64,000 bases of DNA, taken from assembly GCF_002953255.1 (NCBI RefSeq), contig NZ_CP026498.1:18728-82727 (forward strand), given 5' to 3'. Below are positions 36,010-44,511 of the stretch, piece after piece. Source of the DNA: Streptomyces sp. CB01881 (GTDB taxonomy: Bacteria; Actinomycetota; Actinomycetes; Streptomycetales; Streptomycetaceae). Position numbers and translations under genes: made by a program. Within the stretch, counting starts at the first letter, position 1; every line of letters starts with the position of its first letter. Below the pieces are notes generated by a model. It did not search any database and had not been told where the DNA came from. It saw only the letters and a list, made by a program, of their open reading frames with translations.

Positions 36010-37485
36010 ATGTCTCACGACGACTTCCCCCGCGCGCCCGCCGCGGCCCGGCCCCACCAGGCGTGGACCCTGGTGCTGGCCTCCCTCGGGTTGTTCATGG
36101 TCGCCCTCGACACCCTGGTGGTGACGACCGCCCTGCCCGTACTCAGAGCCGACCTGGGCGCGAAGCTCACCGACCTCGAATGGACGGTGAACGCCTACAA
36201 CCTGGCCTTCGCGTGCCTGCTGCTGACCGGCGCCGCGCTCGGCGACAGGTTCGGCAGGCGGCGCGTGTACGCCATCGGAGTCCTCGGCTTCGCCGTCGCC
36301 TCGGCGGCGGCCGCCATGTCCGGCTCCGTCGGAGCCCTGATCGCCGCCCGCGCGGTGCAGGGCGGCTTCGCGGCGATCGTGATGCCCCTGACGCTCACCC
36401 TGATCAGCCAGGCCTTCCCGGCCGAGAAGCGCGGGATGGCCATCGGGCTCTGGGGCGGCATCGCCGGTCTGGCGGTCGCGATGGGACCGGTCGTCGGCGG
36501 GGCCATCACCAACGGCCTCGCCTGGCAGTGGATCTTCTGGCTCAACGTCCCCGTCGGGCTCGCCCTGGCCCCGCTCGCGCTGCGCCGGCTGACCGAGAGC
36601 TTCGGCCCCAGACCGCGCCTCGACCCCGTCGGCCTCGCCCTGGCCGGTACGGGCTTCCTGGGCCTGACCTGGGGGCTGGTCCGGGCGAGCACGGTCGGCT
36701 GGGGCAGCGCCGAGGTGCTCCTCTCGCTGCTGGCCGGGACGGCCCTGGTGACCGGCTTCCTCGCCTGGCAGCGGCGGGCCCGCAACCCCATGCTCCCGCT
36801 CGGCCTGTTCCGTCTGCGCGCCTTCTCCACGGCGAACGGCGTCAGTTTCTTCATGTACGCCTCGCTGTTCGGCGCGCTCTTCCTGATGTCGCAGTTCCTG
36901 CAGATCGGGCTCGGCAACTCTCCGCTCGCCGCGGGCCTGTGGATCCTCCCCTGGACGGCGACCCCCATGGTGGTCGCGCCCATCGCGGGCGCCCTGTCCG
37001 AGCGCTTCGGCAACCGCCCCTTCATGGCCGCGGGGCTGGCACTGCAGGCGGCCGGACTCGGCTGGGTCGCCGCGATCGCCGCCCCGGGCATGGGGTACGC
37101 CCAGCTGAGCGTCGCCCTCACGGTGGCCGGGGTCGGAACGTCGATGTGCTTCCCGACCGTCGCCAACGCGGTGATGGGCTCCGTGCCACAGCAGGAGGCC
37201 GGGGTCGCGTCCGGGACGAACAGCGCCATCCGGGAACTCGGCGGCGTCTTCGGTGTCGCCGTCCTCGCGGCGATCTTCACCGGGCCGGCCGTCTACGGCT
37301 CGCCCGACGCCTTCGTCGACGCCTTCAGACCCGCCCTCGGGGTCGGCGCGGGCCTGGCGGTCGTCGGCATCGTCTCGGCGCTGCTCGCGCCCCGGCGCGC
37401 AGGAACGCCGCGGGAGGGCGGACCGGGCCCGGCGGGCCGCCCCGCCGAACCCCCGGCCGTGCGGACCGTACGCACCGGCGCGTGA
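36010..37485 (+). CDS. MFS drug/proton antiporter, DHA2 (14-helix) family
   Basis: The 491-residue protein has about fourteen membrane segments. Motif C-like GGIAGLAVAMGPVVGGAITN and motif D1-like LFMVALDTLVVTTALPVLRA are the hallmarks of the EmrB/QacA branch, and GDRFGRRRVY is motif A. ATG 36010 is preferred to GTG 36001, which sits too close to AGAGGA. It probably exports drugs or metabolites. It lies divergent to the ECF42 pair, so control by that sigma factor is possible but not shown. Confidence 0.93.
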   Translation: MSHDDFPRAPAAARPHQAWTLVLASLGLFMVALDTLVVTTALPVLRADLGAKLTDLEWTVNAYNLAFACLLLTGAALGDRFGRRRVYAIGVLGFAVASAAAAMSGSVGALIAARAVQGGFAAIVMPLTLTLISQAFPAEKRGMAIGLWGGIAGLAVAMGPVVGGAITNGLAWQWIFWLNVPVGLALAPLALRRLTESFGPRPRLDPVGLALAGTGFLGLTWGLVRASTVGWGSAEVLLSLLAGTALVTGFLAWQRRARNPMLPLGLFRLRAFSTANGVSFFMYASLFGALFLMSQFLQIGLGNSPLAAGLWILPWTATPMVVAPIAGALSERFGNRPFMAAGLALQAAGLGWVAAIAAPGMGYAQLSVALTVAGVGTSMCFPTVANAVMGSVPQQEAGVASGTNSAIRELGGVFGVAVLAAIFTGPAVYGSPDAFVDAFRPALGVGAGLAVVGIVSALLAPRRAGTPREGGPGPAGRPAEPPAVRTVRTGA

Positions 37486-37564
37486 TCCCGCCGGCCCCGC
37501 CCGCGTCCGTGCCCGTGTCACCGTCCTCGTCCTCGTCCGTGTGGTGTCCGGACGGGGGCGGGGG

Positions 37565-38044
37565 TCAGTCCCCGGAGGAGCCGAAGATCCCGACGTGGGT
37601 GGGCCGGCCGTCGGTGTGGAGGAGCACGTAGCGGCCGGTCCAGCGCATGGTGTGCTCACCGTTGAGCGTCGTGTCCGGGCCCGGGGTCCAGCGCAGGAGG
37701 GCCTCGTGGGCGCGGGCCGTCGCGGCCTCGTACTGCTCGACGGTCGGGCGCTCGGTGCCGAAGTGGTGCACCAGCCGCTCGGGGGCCAGGGGGCGCAGCG
37801 TCCCGTAGTCCGCGCCGCTGCCCATGCCCGGGGGTTCGGTCGTGGCGACGACGTGCCGCACGTCCAGGATCGAGTGCGTGCCCGCCTCGGCCATGTACTG
37901 CTCGTCGGCGTAGAGCTCGGCGCGGCTGCCAAACATGGCGCCGTCGCCGTAGAGCTCCTGGAAGACCTCTTCGTGGAGGGCATCCAGGGTGGCCTCCACG
38001 CTCCCCCGATACGGTGTGACGTACTCCCACGTACTGCCGCCCAT
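37565..38044 (-). CDS. Hypothetical protein, NTF2/SnoaL-like size
   Basis: The 159-residue protein starts at ATG 38044 (MGGSTWEYVTPYRGSVEATL). An alpha-plus-beta pattern ends in strands MRWTGRYVLLHTDGRPTHVG and a WTPGPDTTLNGEHTMRW hairpin. There are no cysteines, signal or membrane segments. The fold may be NTF2-like. Similar proteins are common in streptomycetes without function. It ends convergently with the MFS gene. Confidence 0.65.
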   Translation of the reverse strand: MGGSTWEYVTPYRGSVEATLDALHEEVFQELYGDGAMFGSRAELYADEQYMAEAGTHSILDVRHVVATTEPPGMGSGADYGTLRPLAPERLVHHFGTERPTVEQYEAATARAHEALLRWTPGPDTTLNGEHTMRWTGRYVLLHTDGRPTHVGIFGSSGD

Positions 38045-38216
38045 GACCGCTCTCCCCTTCGTCCGCGCTCAGTGGGGGCAAAGCTAGCCTGCGGCACCGA
38101 CAACGGCGGCGGCCCCCGGTACCCGGGCCGCGCGCCACGTGGACGGGCGCGGCGTGGACGGACGCCGAACGGACGGGCGCCGAGCGGACGGGCGCGGCGT
38201 GGCAGGCTTGCGGGCC

Positions 38217-38678
38217 ATGAGCGCGAACGATGCGGGCGGGCCCGGCGGGCGGATGCCGCTGCTGGTGGTGGACGCCGCCAATGTGGTGGGTTCGGTGCCC
38301 GACGGGTGGTGGCGGGACCGGCAGGGGGCGGCGGAACGGCTGCGGGACGCGCTGGCGCACGTCGCGCGGAGGGGGCTCGCGGACCACGGCGGCGCGCCGG
38401 AACGGTACCGCGGCGGACCGCTGGAGGTGGTCCTGGTCGTGGAGGGCGCCGCGCGCGGGGTCACGGGAGTCCCCGGGGTCGAGGTCGTCGCCGCGGCCGG
38501 CAGCGGCGACGACCGGATCGTCGGGATCGTCGGGGACGCCCTGGCCCGTCGGCCACAGCGGGACTGCCTTGTCGTCACCGCGGACCGTGGCCTGCGCGCC
38601 CGCGTCACCGCCCTCGGCGCCGGCGTCACGGGCCCGCGCGCCGTGTGGCCCGCCCGGTCCGGGACGCAGACCGACTGA
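38217..38678 (+). CDS. NYN/PIN-like small nuclease-fold protein
   Basis: The 153-residue protein has acidic residues in the places used by NYN/PIN nucleases: VVDAANVVGSVPDGWW near the N-terminus, GSGDDRIVGIVGDAL in the middle and VVTADRGLRARVTAL. Relatives in databases carry the name NTP pyrophosphohydrolase, which I think is weakly supported; RNA cleavage is as likely. The upstream 38130-38210 has GGACGGGCGC repeats. The start is ATG 38217. Confidence 0.65.
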   Translation: MSANDAGGPGGRMPLLVVDAANVVGSVPDGWWRDRQGAAERLRDALAHVARRGLADHGGAPERYRGGPLEVVLVVEGAARGVTGVPGVEVVAAAGSGDDRIVGIVGDALARRPQRDCLVVTADRGLRARVTALGAGVTGPRAVWPARSGTQTD

Positions 38679-38826
38679 GGGCGGACGACCGGCGGACGGC
38701 TACCGATGACCGGCGGGAGAACGCCGACGGGCGCCGCCGGTGTGCTCCCGTACGCGTCTGCTGTGCCGGCCGTGGCGGCTGGTGTCATGGGGTCCTTCGT
38801 CTGGCAACCGAGTCGGAGGGGACCGG

Positions 38827-39519
38827 GTGGGATCACGCAGGCCGCCGGCACGTCGGGGACGGCCGGGAAAGAACAGCGGTGGTGAGTCTCTCGTCCTGTT
38901 GCTGTGCGGCGCCGTGGTCGTCGTCGGCCTCGTGCCGGCGTTGCTCCGGTGGCTGTTCGCGCACTGGTGGTTGCCGCTGCTCCTGTCGGCGGCCGGTGCG
39001 GCCGTCGGCGTGGCGGTGGTCCGGGGCCGACTGGCCCGGGCGGCCGCGGCGCGCGAGCGGCGGCGCCGGCTGCGGCTCGCGCTGACGGGGCCGGGCGGCC
39101 TCGACCAGCTGGGGCACCGGGCCTTCGAGTTCGCTGTACGGGACCTCCTGCGCCGCGACGGGTGCCGCGCGGAGCAGGTGGGCGGCGGCGGCGACCAGAG
39201 CGCGGACGTCCTGGCGACGGACCCGCTGGGCCGCCGCTGGGTCCTCCAGTGCAAGCACAAACAGGACCCGGCCGGCGGCTCGGCGGTCGGCGTCGGCGTG
39301 CTGTACGCGCTGGTGGGCACCAACGAGCGGGTGCACCGGGCCCAGGTGCCCGTCGTCGTCACCAACGGCAGGTTCACCGGCCCGGCGGTGAGGTGGGGCC
39401 GGGAACAGGACGTCGTCCTGGTCGACCGCGAGCTCCTCGGCCGCTGGGCGGCCGGCGGCCGGCCGCTCTGGGAGCTGCTGCCCCGCGTCCCGGCACCCCG
39501 ACCCGGTCGGCACCACTGA
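38827..39519 (+). CDS. Membrane-anchored Mrr-like restriction endonuclease domain protein
   Basis: The 230-residue form starts at GTG 38827, with GGAGGGG about 7 bases upstream. Two hydrophobic segments (about residues 22-38 and 45-62) precede an Mrr-cat domain: LGHRAFEFAVRDLLRRDGCR, then GGGGDQSADVLATDPLGRRW and VLQCKHKQD, giving the nuclease D-(x)n-Q-x-K core. A later VVVTNGRFTGPA strand completes the fold. Mrr-like proteins cut modified DNA; a membrane-tethered form is common in streptomycetes and could act on incoming phage DNA. No methylase is adjacent. Confidence 0.85.
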   Translation: MGSRRPPARRGRPGKNSGGESLVLLLCGAVVVVGLVPALLRWLFAHWWLPLLLSAAGAAVGVAVVRGRLARAAAARERRRRLRLALTGPGGLDQLGHRAFEFAVRDLLRRDGCRAEQVGGGGDQSADVLATDPLGRRWVLQCKHKQDPAGGSAVGVGVLYALVGTNERVHRAQVPVVVTNGRFTGPAVRWGREQDVVLVDRELLGRWAAGGRPLWELLPRVPAPRPGRHH

Positions 39520-39654
39520 TCCGGCCCGGCTCTCCCTCCGCAGCCACGCCCCACGCACCCACCCACGCCCCCACACACCACACCCCACCCACCCATGCAG
39601 TCACACACCCACGCAGTCACATGCCCACGCAGTCACCAGAACGGGGACACACCG

Positions 39655-39849
39655 TTGACCATCAGCACGTCGGCGGCACTCGCCGTCATCATTCTCATCC
39701 GCCTCAACCGCCGCACCGAGGCCCGCAGCCGGGCCGACGAGCGGTTGATGGCCTTCCTCTGCATCGTGCTCGGCGTACTCATCGCCGCCTCGCCGTGGGG
39801 CCGGACCATCCTCCGGCTCGTCGGCGTGGTGACCCAGGCAACCCTCTGA
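39655..39849 (+). CDS. Small membrane protein
   Basis: A 64-residue frame starts at TTG 39655 (MTISTSAALAVIILIRLNRR) with CGGGGA upstream, and has two hydrophobic stretches flanked by basic residues. The upstream 39530-39640 is a low-complexity tract of CCCAC and ACGCAGTCAC repeats. The start codon and function are uncertain. Confidence 0.45.
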   Translation: MTISTSAALAVIILIRLNRRTEARSRADERLMAFLCIVLGVLIAASPWGRTILRLVGVVTQATL

Positions 39850-40041
39850 GGCCGCCCCGGCCCGGCGCGAGGGGCGCTGCGGGGCGGTTCCCCCGCTGCG
39901 GGGGGCGCCGCTCGTACGGTCGCCGCGCCGGGTCAGGGTGCTGGTTTCGTCCGGACGTACGCACGATTCGAGCGTCAAGCATTGCCTCTACGCGTGAATC
40001 GATCGTATGGTCGTCCTGCACCCCACACCGGAGGACCAGCC

Positions 40042-40116
40042 ATGCACCCCTTCCGTTCCCCCGGGTCGGCCGCCGGTCGGCTGCCGGGCCGCCCCGACCC
40101 CGCCGTGCGGCGGTGA
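40042..40116 (+). CDS. Possible 24-residue leader peptide upstream of the Lrp gene
   Basis: ATG 40042 has GGAGG 8 bases upstream and encodes 24 residues (MHPFRSPGSAAGRLPGRPDP then AVRR) ending in TGA five bases before the regulator's ATG at 40122. The strong ribosome site and tight spacing suggest coupling or attenuation. The peptide is rich in Arg and Pro. Confidence 0.35.
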   Translation: MHPFRSPGSAAGRLPGRPDPAVRR

Positions 40117-40121
40117 GCGGG

Positions 40122-40562
40122 ATGGACGAGATCGACCGGGCGATCCTGCGCGAGCTCCAGACGGACGGCCGCATCCCCTACGCCGAGCTGGGACCCAAGG
40201 TCGGGCTGTCGCCGTCGGCGGCCCGGCAGCGCTTGCAGCGGCTGATCGACGCCAAGGTGGTCCAGGTCGTCGGGGTGACCGACCCGGTGGCGATGGGCGG
40301 TCAGGCCATGGCGCTGCTCGGCATCCGGGTGGACGGCGACCCGCGGGCGGTGGCCGATGCCCTCTCCCGGCACGACGAGGTCGTCTACGCCGTCCTGACC
40401 TCGGGTGCCTTCGACCTGTTCACCGAGGTCGTCTGCCACAGCCCGGCCTCGCTGCTGGACTTCATCAACGACGTGGTGCGCCCGGTCGAGGGCGTCACGG
40501 CGGTCGACAACTTCCCCTACTTCGGGATCCACACCCACCGGTTCCTCTGGGACGTGGGCTGA
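40122..40562 (+). CDS. Lrp/AsnC family transcriptional regulator
   Basis: The 146-residue protein starts with MDEIDRAILRELQTDGRIPY, typical of Lrp/AsnC. The HTH follows (YAELGPKVGLSPSAARQRLQ) and then the RAM amino-acid-binding domain (ALLGIRVDGDPRAVADALSR, EVVYAVLTSGAFDLFTEVVC). It lies 59 bases upstream of the large kinase/PLP-enzyme gene in the same direction and is its likely regulator, sensing an amino acid. GTG at 40113 is a possible earlier start. A short leader ORF ends just before the start. Confidence 0.92.
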   Translation: MDEIDRAILRELQTDGRIPYAELGPKVGLSPSAARQRLQRLIDAKVVQVVGVTDPVAMGGQAMALLGIRVDGDPRAVADALSRHDEVVYAVLTSGAFDLFTEVVCHSPASLLDFINDVVRPVEGVTAVDNFPYFGIHTHRFLWDVG

Positions 40563-40621
40563 GGCCCGCACCGGGCCCCTCCCTCCCCGCCGAGCCGTTC
40601 ACCCAGGACAAGGACTCCCGC

Positions 40622-43594
40622 ATGCCCCACGAGCAGCCCTCCGGCGTCGACTTCTTCGCCCGCAAGGCCCTGCCCGCTCCGCGCGTGAGCGGGTCGGACG
40701 CGCGCCGCATCGCCGCCGAACACTTCGGGCTCACCGTGCACGCCGACGTCCTCGGCAGCCAGCAGGACACCAACTTCCTGCTGCGCCAGGGCGACGGCGG
40801 CACGGCCGTCGCCGTGCTCAAGATCGCCAATCCGGCGTTCAGTGCGACCGAGACGGCGGCGCAGGACGCCGCCGCCGACCTGGTCGCCGAGGCGCACCCC
40901 GGGCTGCGGGTGGCGACCGTCCTGCGCGACCCCGCGGGGGCCCGGCGGGTGGCCACCGTCGTCACCGAGGACGGGCCGGTCACCGCGCGGCTGCTGCGCT
41001 TCCTGCCGGGCGGAGCCCTCTCCGGGCCCCGTCACCTGTCCCCGCGGACGGTGTCGGCCATGGGCTCCATCGCCGGCCGGGTCGCCACGACGCTCCGCGA
41101 CTTCCGCCACCCCGGGCTGGAGCGGGTCCTGCAGTGGGACCCGCAGTACGCCGACCGGGTCGTCGGCGGCCTGCTCCACCACGTCGCCGAGGCGGACCGG
41201 CGCGCCGCCGTGGAGGCCGCCACGGCCGGGGCCTGGGCGGGGCTCGGCGAGGTCCGCGACGCGCTGCCCCGGCAGGCCGTGCACCTCGACCTCACCGACG
41301 ACAACCTGGTCCGCTCGCCGGGCAGCCGAGCCGGCCTCCCCGACGGGATCATCGACTTCGGCGACCTGACGCACAGTTGGGCGGTCGCCGAGCTCGCCGT
41401 GTGCCTGTCCTCCGTGCTGCACCACGTCGGCGCGGAGCCGCACCACGTCCTGCCCGCCGTGCGGGCCTTCCACGCCGTGCGCCCGCTGTTCGCCGAGGAG
41501 GCGGCGGCGCTGTGGCCGCTGGTCGTGCTGCGGGCGGCCGCGCTGGTCGTCAGCGGCCGCCAGCAGGCCGACATCGACGGCGACAACGCCTACGTCAACG
41601 CGGCACTCGCCGGCGAGTGGCGGATCTTCGAGCAGGCCGTCTCGGTGCCGTCCGCGGTGATGGCGGGCCTGGTCGCCGACGCGCTCGGCCTCCCCTCGCG
41701 ACCGGCCCCCTCGCTACCCGTCGGCCGTCCGCTGGTGCCGGGCCTCGCCCCGGACGGGATCGCCCTGCTCGACCTGTCGACGGAGGCCGACGCCATGGAC
41801 CACGGCGCCTGGCTGGAGGCCGGCGCCGAGGGCCGGCTCGCGGCCGACCTGCTCGCCCAGGGCAGCGCCGCCGTCGCGACCCGGTACGGTCGGCCGCGGC
41901 TCACCGCCGCCACCCCGTTGTCCGCCGACTCCCCCGCGACCGTCGCGACGGGGGTCGACCTCTGGTTGGGCGGCGCGGCCGGCCTCCAGGCGCCCCGCGA
42001 CGGCGAGGTGCTCGCCGCCTCGCCCGGCCGGGCGACCATCGGCTGCGGCCTCCACCTGCTGGACGTCTCCTGGGACGGCCCGGCCGCCCCCGGGGTGCGC
42101 GCCGGCGAACCCCTGCGTGCCGGCGACCCGCTGGCGGCCCTGCCCGCCGGGACGCGCGTGCACCTCGCGCTGCGGCGCCGGCAGAGCCCCGAGGTGCCCG
42201 CCCTGGTGCGGCCCGAGTACGCGGCCGGCTGGCTCGCCCTGACCGCCGATCCCGCCGGACTCCTCGGCCTGCCGGCCACCACCGGCACAACCTCGTCGGC
42301 GGAGCTGCTCGGCCGGCGCGACGCCTCCTTCGCCGGCGTGCAGGAGCACTACTACGACGACCCGCCGCGCATCGAACGCGGCTGGCGGCACCACCTGGTG
42401 TCCACCGACGGCCGGGTCTACCTCGACATCGTCAACAACGTCACGCCGCTCGGCCATGCGCACCCGCGCGTGGAGCAGGCCGTGTCCCGGCAGTTGCGAC
42501 GGCTGAACACCAACTCGCGGTTCCACTACGCCTCGGTGGTGGAGTTCACCGAGCGGCTGGCCGCCCTGCTGCCCGAACCGCTCGACACGGTGTTCCTGGT
42601 CAACTCGGGCTCCGAGGCGGTCGACCTGGCCCTGCGGCTGGCCATCGGTGCCACCGGCCGCCACGACGTCGTGGCGCTCCGCGAGGCCTACCACGGCTGG
42701 ACGTACGCCTCGGACGCCGTCTCCACCTCGGTGGCCGACAATCCCAACGCGCTGACCAGCCGCCCGGCCTGGGTCCACACCGTGGACTCGCCCAACCCGT
42801 ACCGCGGTCGTCACCGCGGCACCGACGCCACCGCGTACGCGGGCGACGCGGTGCGGGTCGTCGACGACCTCGCGGCGTCCGGCCGGGCACCCGGCGCCTT
42901 CGTCTCGGAGTCCTTCTACGGCAACGCCGGAGCGGTGGCCCTGCCCGACGGCTACCTCCGGCAGGTGTACGCGGCGGTGCGGCGCCACGGCGGTCTGACG
43001 ATCGCGGACGAGATCCAGGTCGGGTACGGCCGGCTCGGCAGCTGGTTCTGGGGGTTCGAGCAGCAGGGCGTGGTGCCCGACATCGTGACGGTGGCCAAGG
43101 CCATGGGCAACGGCCACCCGCTGGGCGCCGTCATCACCTCGCGGGCGGTCGCCGACCGCTACCGCGACCAGGGCTACTTCTTCTCCTCCACCGGGGGCAG
43201 CCCCGTCTCCAGCATCGCCGGCCTCACCGTCCTCGACACCCTGCGGGACGAGGACCTCCAGGGCAACGCGCTGCGCGTCGGCACCCACCTGCGCGACCGG
43301 CTCCGGGCCCTCGCGGACCGCCACCCCGTCATCGGCGCCGTCCACGGCGCGGGCCTCTACCTGGGCGTCGAGCTCGTCCGCGACCGCGTCACCCTCGAAC
43401 CCGCCCCCGAGGAGACGGCGGAGCTCTGCGACCGGATGCTCGAACTGGGCGTCGTCGTCCAGCCCACCGGGGACCACCTCAACGTCCTCAAAATCAAGCC
43501 GCCGCTGTGCATCGACCGCGCGGCCGCCGACTTCTTCGCCGACATGCTCGACCGCGCCCTCACCGAACTCTCCCCGGGCCCGCGCGGGCACTGA
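40622..43594 (+). CDS. APH-like kinase / barrel domain / class-III aminotransferase-fold fusion
   Basis: The 990-residue protein joins three modules. Residues about 30-350 are an APH/homoserine-kinase-like fold (H221-L-D-L-T-D-D-N catalytic loop, then IIDFGDLTHS). Residues about 430-555 resemble an M23/lipoyl-type beta barrel. Residues about 575-985 are a class-III PLP enzyme: VFLVNSGSEAVDLALRLA, GLTIADEIQVGYGRLG, and Schiff-base Lys K826 in VTVAKAMGNGHPLG. The layout matches kinase-phospholyase fusions related to human hydroxylysine kinase and phosphohydroxylysine phospho-lyase: phosphorylate an amino-alcohol, then eliminate phosphate. The substrate is inferred only. The Lrp gene upstream fits amino-acid control. 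Confidence 0.85.
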   Translation: MPHEQPSGVDFFARKALPAPRVSGSDARRIAAEHFGLTVHADVLGSQQDTNFLLRQGDGGTAVAVLKIANPAFSATETAAQDAAADLVAEAHPGLRVATVLRDPAGARRVATVVTEDGPVTARLLRFLPGGALSGPRHLSPRTVSAMGSIAGRVATTLRDFRHPGLERVLQWDPQYADRVVGGLLHHVAEADRRAAVEAATAGAWAGLGEVRDALPRQAVHLDLTDDNLVRSPGSRAGLPDGIIDFGDLTHSWAVAELAVCLSSVLHHVGAEPHHVLPAVRAFHAVRPLFAEEAAALWPLVVLRAAALVVSGRQQADIDGDNAYVNAALAGEWRIFEQAVSVPSAVMAGLVADALGLPSRPAPSLPVGRPLVPGLAPDGIALLDLSTEADAMDHGAWLEAGAEGRLAADLLAQGSAAVATRYGRPRLTAATPLSADSPATVATGVDLWLGGAAGLQAPRDGEVLAASPGRATIGCGLHLLDVSWDGPAAPGVRAGEPLRAGDPLAALPAGTRVHLALRRRQSPEVPALVRPEYAAGWLALTADPAGLLGLPATTGTTSSAELLGRRDASFAGVQEHYYDDPPRIERGWRHHLVSTDGRVYLDIVNNVTPLGHAHPRVEQAVSRQLRRLNTNSRFHYASVVEFTERLAALLPEPLDTVFLVNSGSEAVDLALRLAIGATGRHDVVALREAYHGWTYASDAVSTSVADNPNALTSRPAWVHTVDSPNPYRGRHRGTDATAYAGDAVRVVDDLAASGRAPGAFVSESFYGNAGAVALPDGYLRQVYAAVRRHGGLTIADEIQVGYGRLGSWFWGFEQQGVVPDIVTVAKAMGNGHPLGAVITSRAVADRYRDQGYFFSSTGGSPVSSIAGLTVLDTLRDEDLQGNALRVGTHLRDRLRALADRHPVIGAVHGAGLYLGVELVRDRVTLEPAPEETAELCDRMLELGVVVQPTGDHLNVLKIKPPLCIDRAAADFFADMLDRALTELSPGPRGH

Positions 43595-43944
43595 CCGCCC
43601 GGCGCCGGAAGCTCAGGACCAGGGCGAGGACCCGGCCGAAGTTCAGCCAGTACGTCGACCCTCCGGCGGACGTCCTCGCGGCGCTCACCCGGCTGGCACT
43701 CGGCGCCACGGCGGGCCGGCTGTTCCACTCGCAGCTCACGGGGGTCTACGCAGCCGTCGTCGTCGGGGCCTCGGCCCCCGCCCTCCTCAGTCAACTGGGC
43801 GCGGCCCGAACGGTCCCCGGCGCCCTGGAGACCCCCGGGGAGTCCGCCGACGCGGCACCGTCGGCCGGACAGGGCGTCAGGCCGGATTCGGGCGGGCCTG
43901 CTACGGGCAGGCCGGATGGCACGGTCGGCAATCACCTGCCCGCC

Positions 43945-44280
43945 ATGCCTCCGACCCGCACTCCGAGCGGGAAGTCCGCGTCCTTCCGGCTGGGGCTCTC
44001 CACCGAGGCAATGCTCGGCTCGCTGCCGACCGGACAGGGCACGCGGACGGCGGTCGCGGTCCCCTCCGACAGAGAGCTACTGGACGCCGTGCACCGGCTC
44101 GAACCTCAGCAGCAGGAATGCGTCACCCTCCGTTTCCTCCAGGGCCTGCCGGTCGCCCAGACGGCGAAGATCATGGGCAGGACCGTCAGTGCGATCAAGC
44201 GGCTTCAGTACCGCGCCGTCCGCACCCTCGCCCGCATGGTCGACGGGATCGCGAGCGCCGAGGCCGCGCCACAGCTCTGA
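43945..44280 (+). pseudogene. Orphan sigma-factor region 4
   Basis: From about ATG 43945 (MPPTRTPSGKSASFRLGLST) the frame ends in LLDAVHRLEPQQQECVTLRF, LQGLPVAQTAKIMGRTVSAI and KRLQYRAVRTLARM, a clear ECF sigma region 4. Region 2, which binds core polymerase and -10 DNA, is absent. Upstream (43595-43944) the same frame gives only degenerate sequence. It is probably the remains of an ECF sigma gene, or a stand-alone region-4 regulator. Confidence 0.55.
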
Positions 44281-44368
44281 GACCACCGCGGGCCGTCCGG
44301 GGGGATCCGGGGGAATCCGGGGGGCCGTGCGCCATCCGGGGCTGTCCGGGAGGACGTCCGACCCGGAG

Positions 44369-44382
44369 TTGAACATGTTCAA
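44369..44382. promoter_or_regulatory. Perfect 14-bp palindrome, likely operator of the 44.5-48 kb operon
   Basis: TTGAACATGTTCAA is fully symmetric, 130 bases before the first gene of a five-gene operon, and AT-rich in a very GC-rich context. The size suits a dimeric TetR or MarR regulator, but none is encoded nearby. Confidence 0.6.
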
Positions 44383-44511
44383 ACGAGTGCGCCATGATGA
44401 TCGCGAGCGGGAGCGACCGGCCCCGAGCACGGGCGCCGGGCCGCCTCGCCGTACCCCGCCGCGCCCCGGTGCACGCCCCTGCCCGGGCGGCGGCAGAAAG
44501 GACCGTCCGCC

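Noticed and set aside
39530-39640. CCCAC/ACGCAGTCAC repeats as a possible CRISPR
   Set aside because: Units are short and uneven, with no constant spacers; this is simple-sequence DNA.
41714-43591. 625-codon minus-strand frame over the PLP enzyme
   Set aside because: No family motif, and it is antisense to clear aminotransferase motifs.
43357-43935. 192-codon minus-strand frame beyond the PLP enzyme
   Set aside because: Arg/Gly-rich shadow with no motif; it overlaps the end of the PLP enzyme gene.
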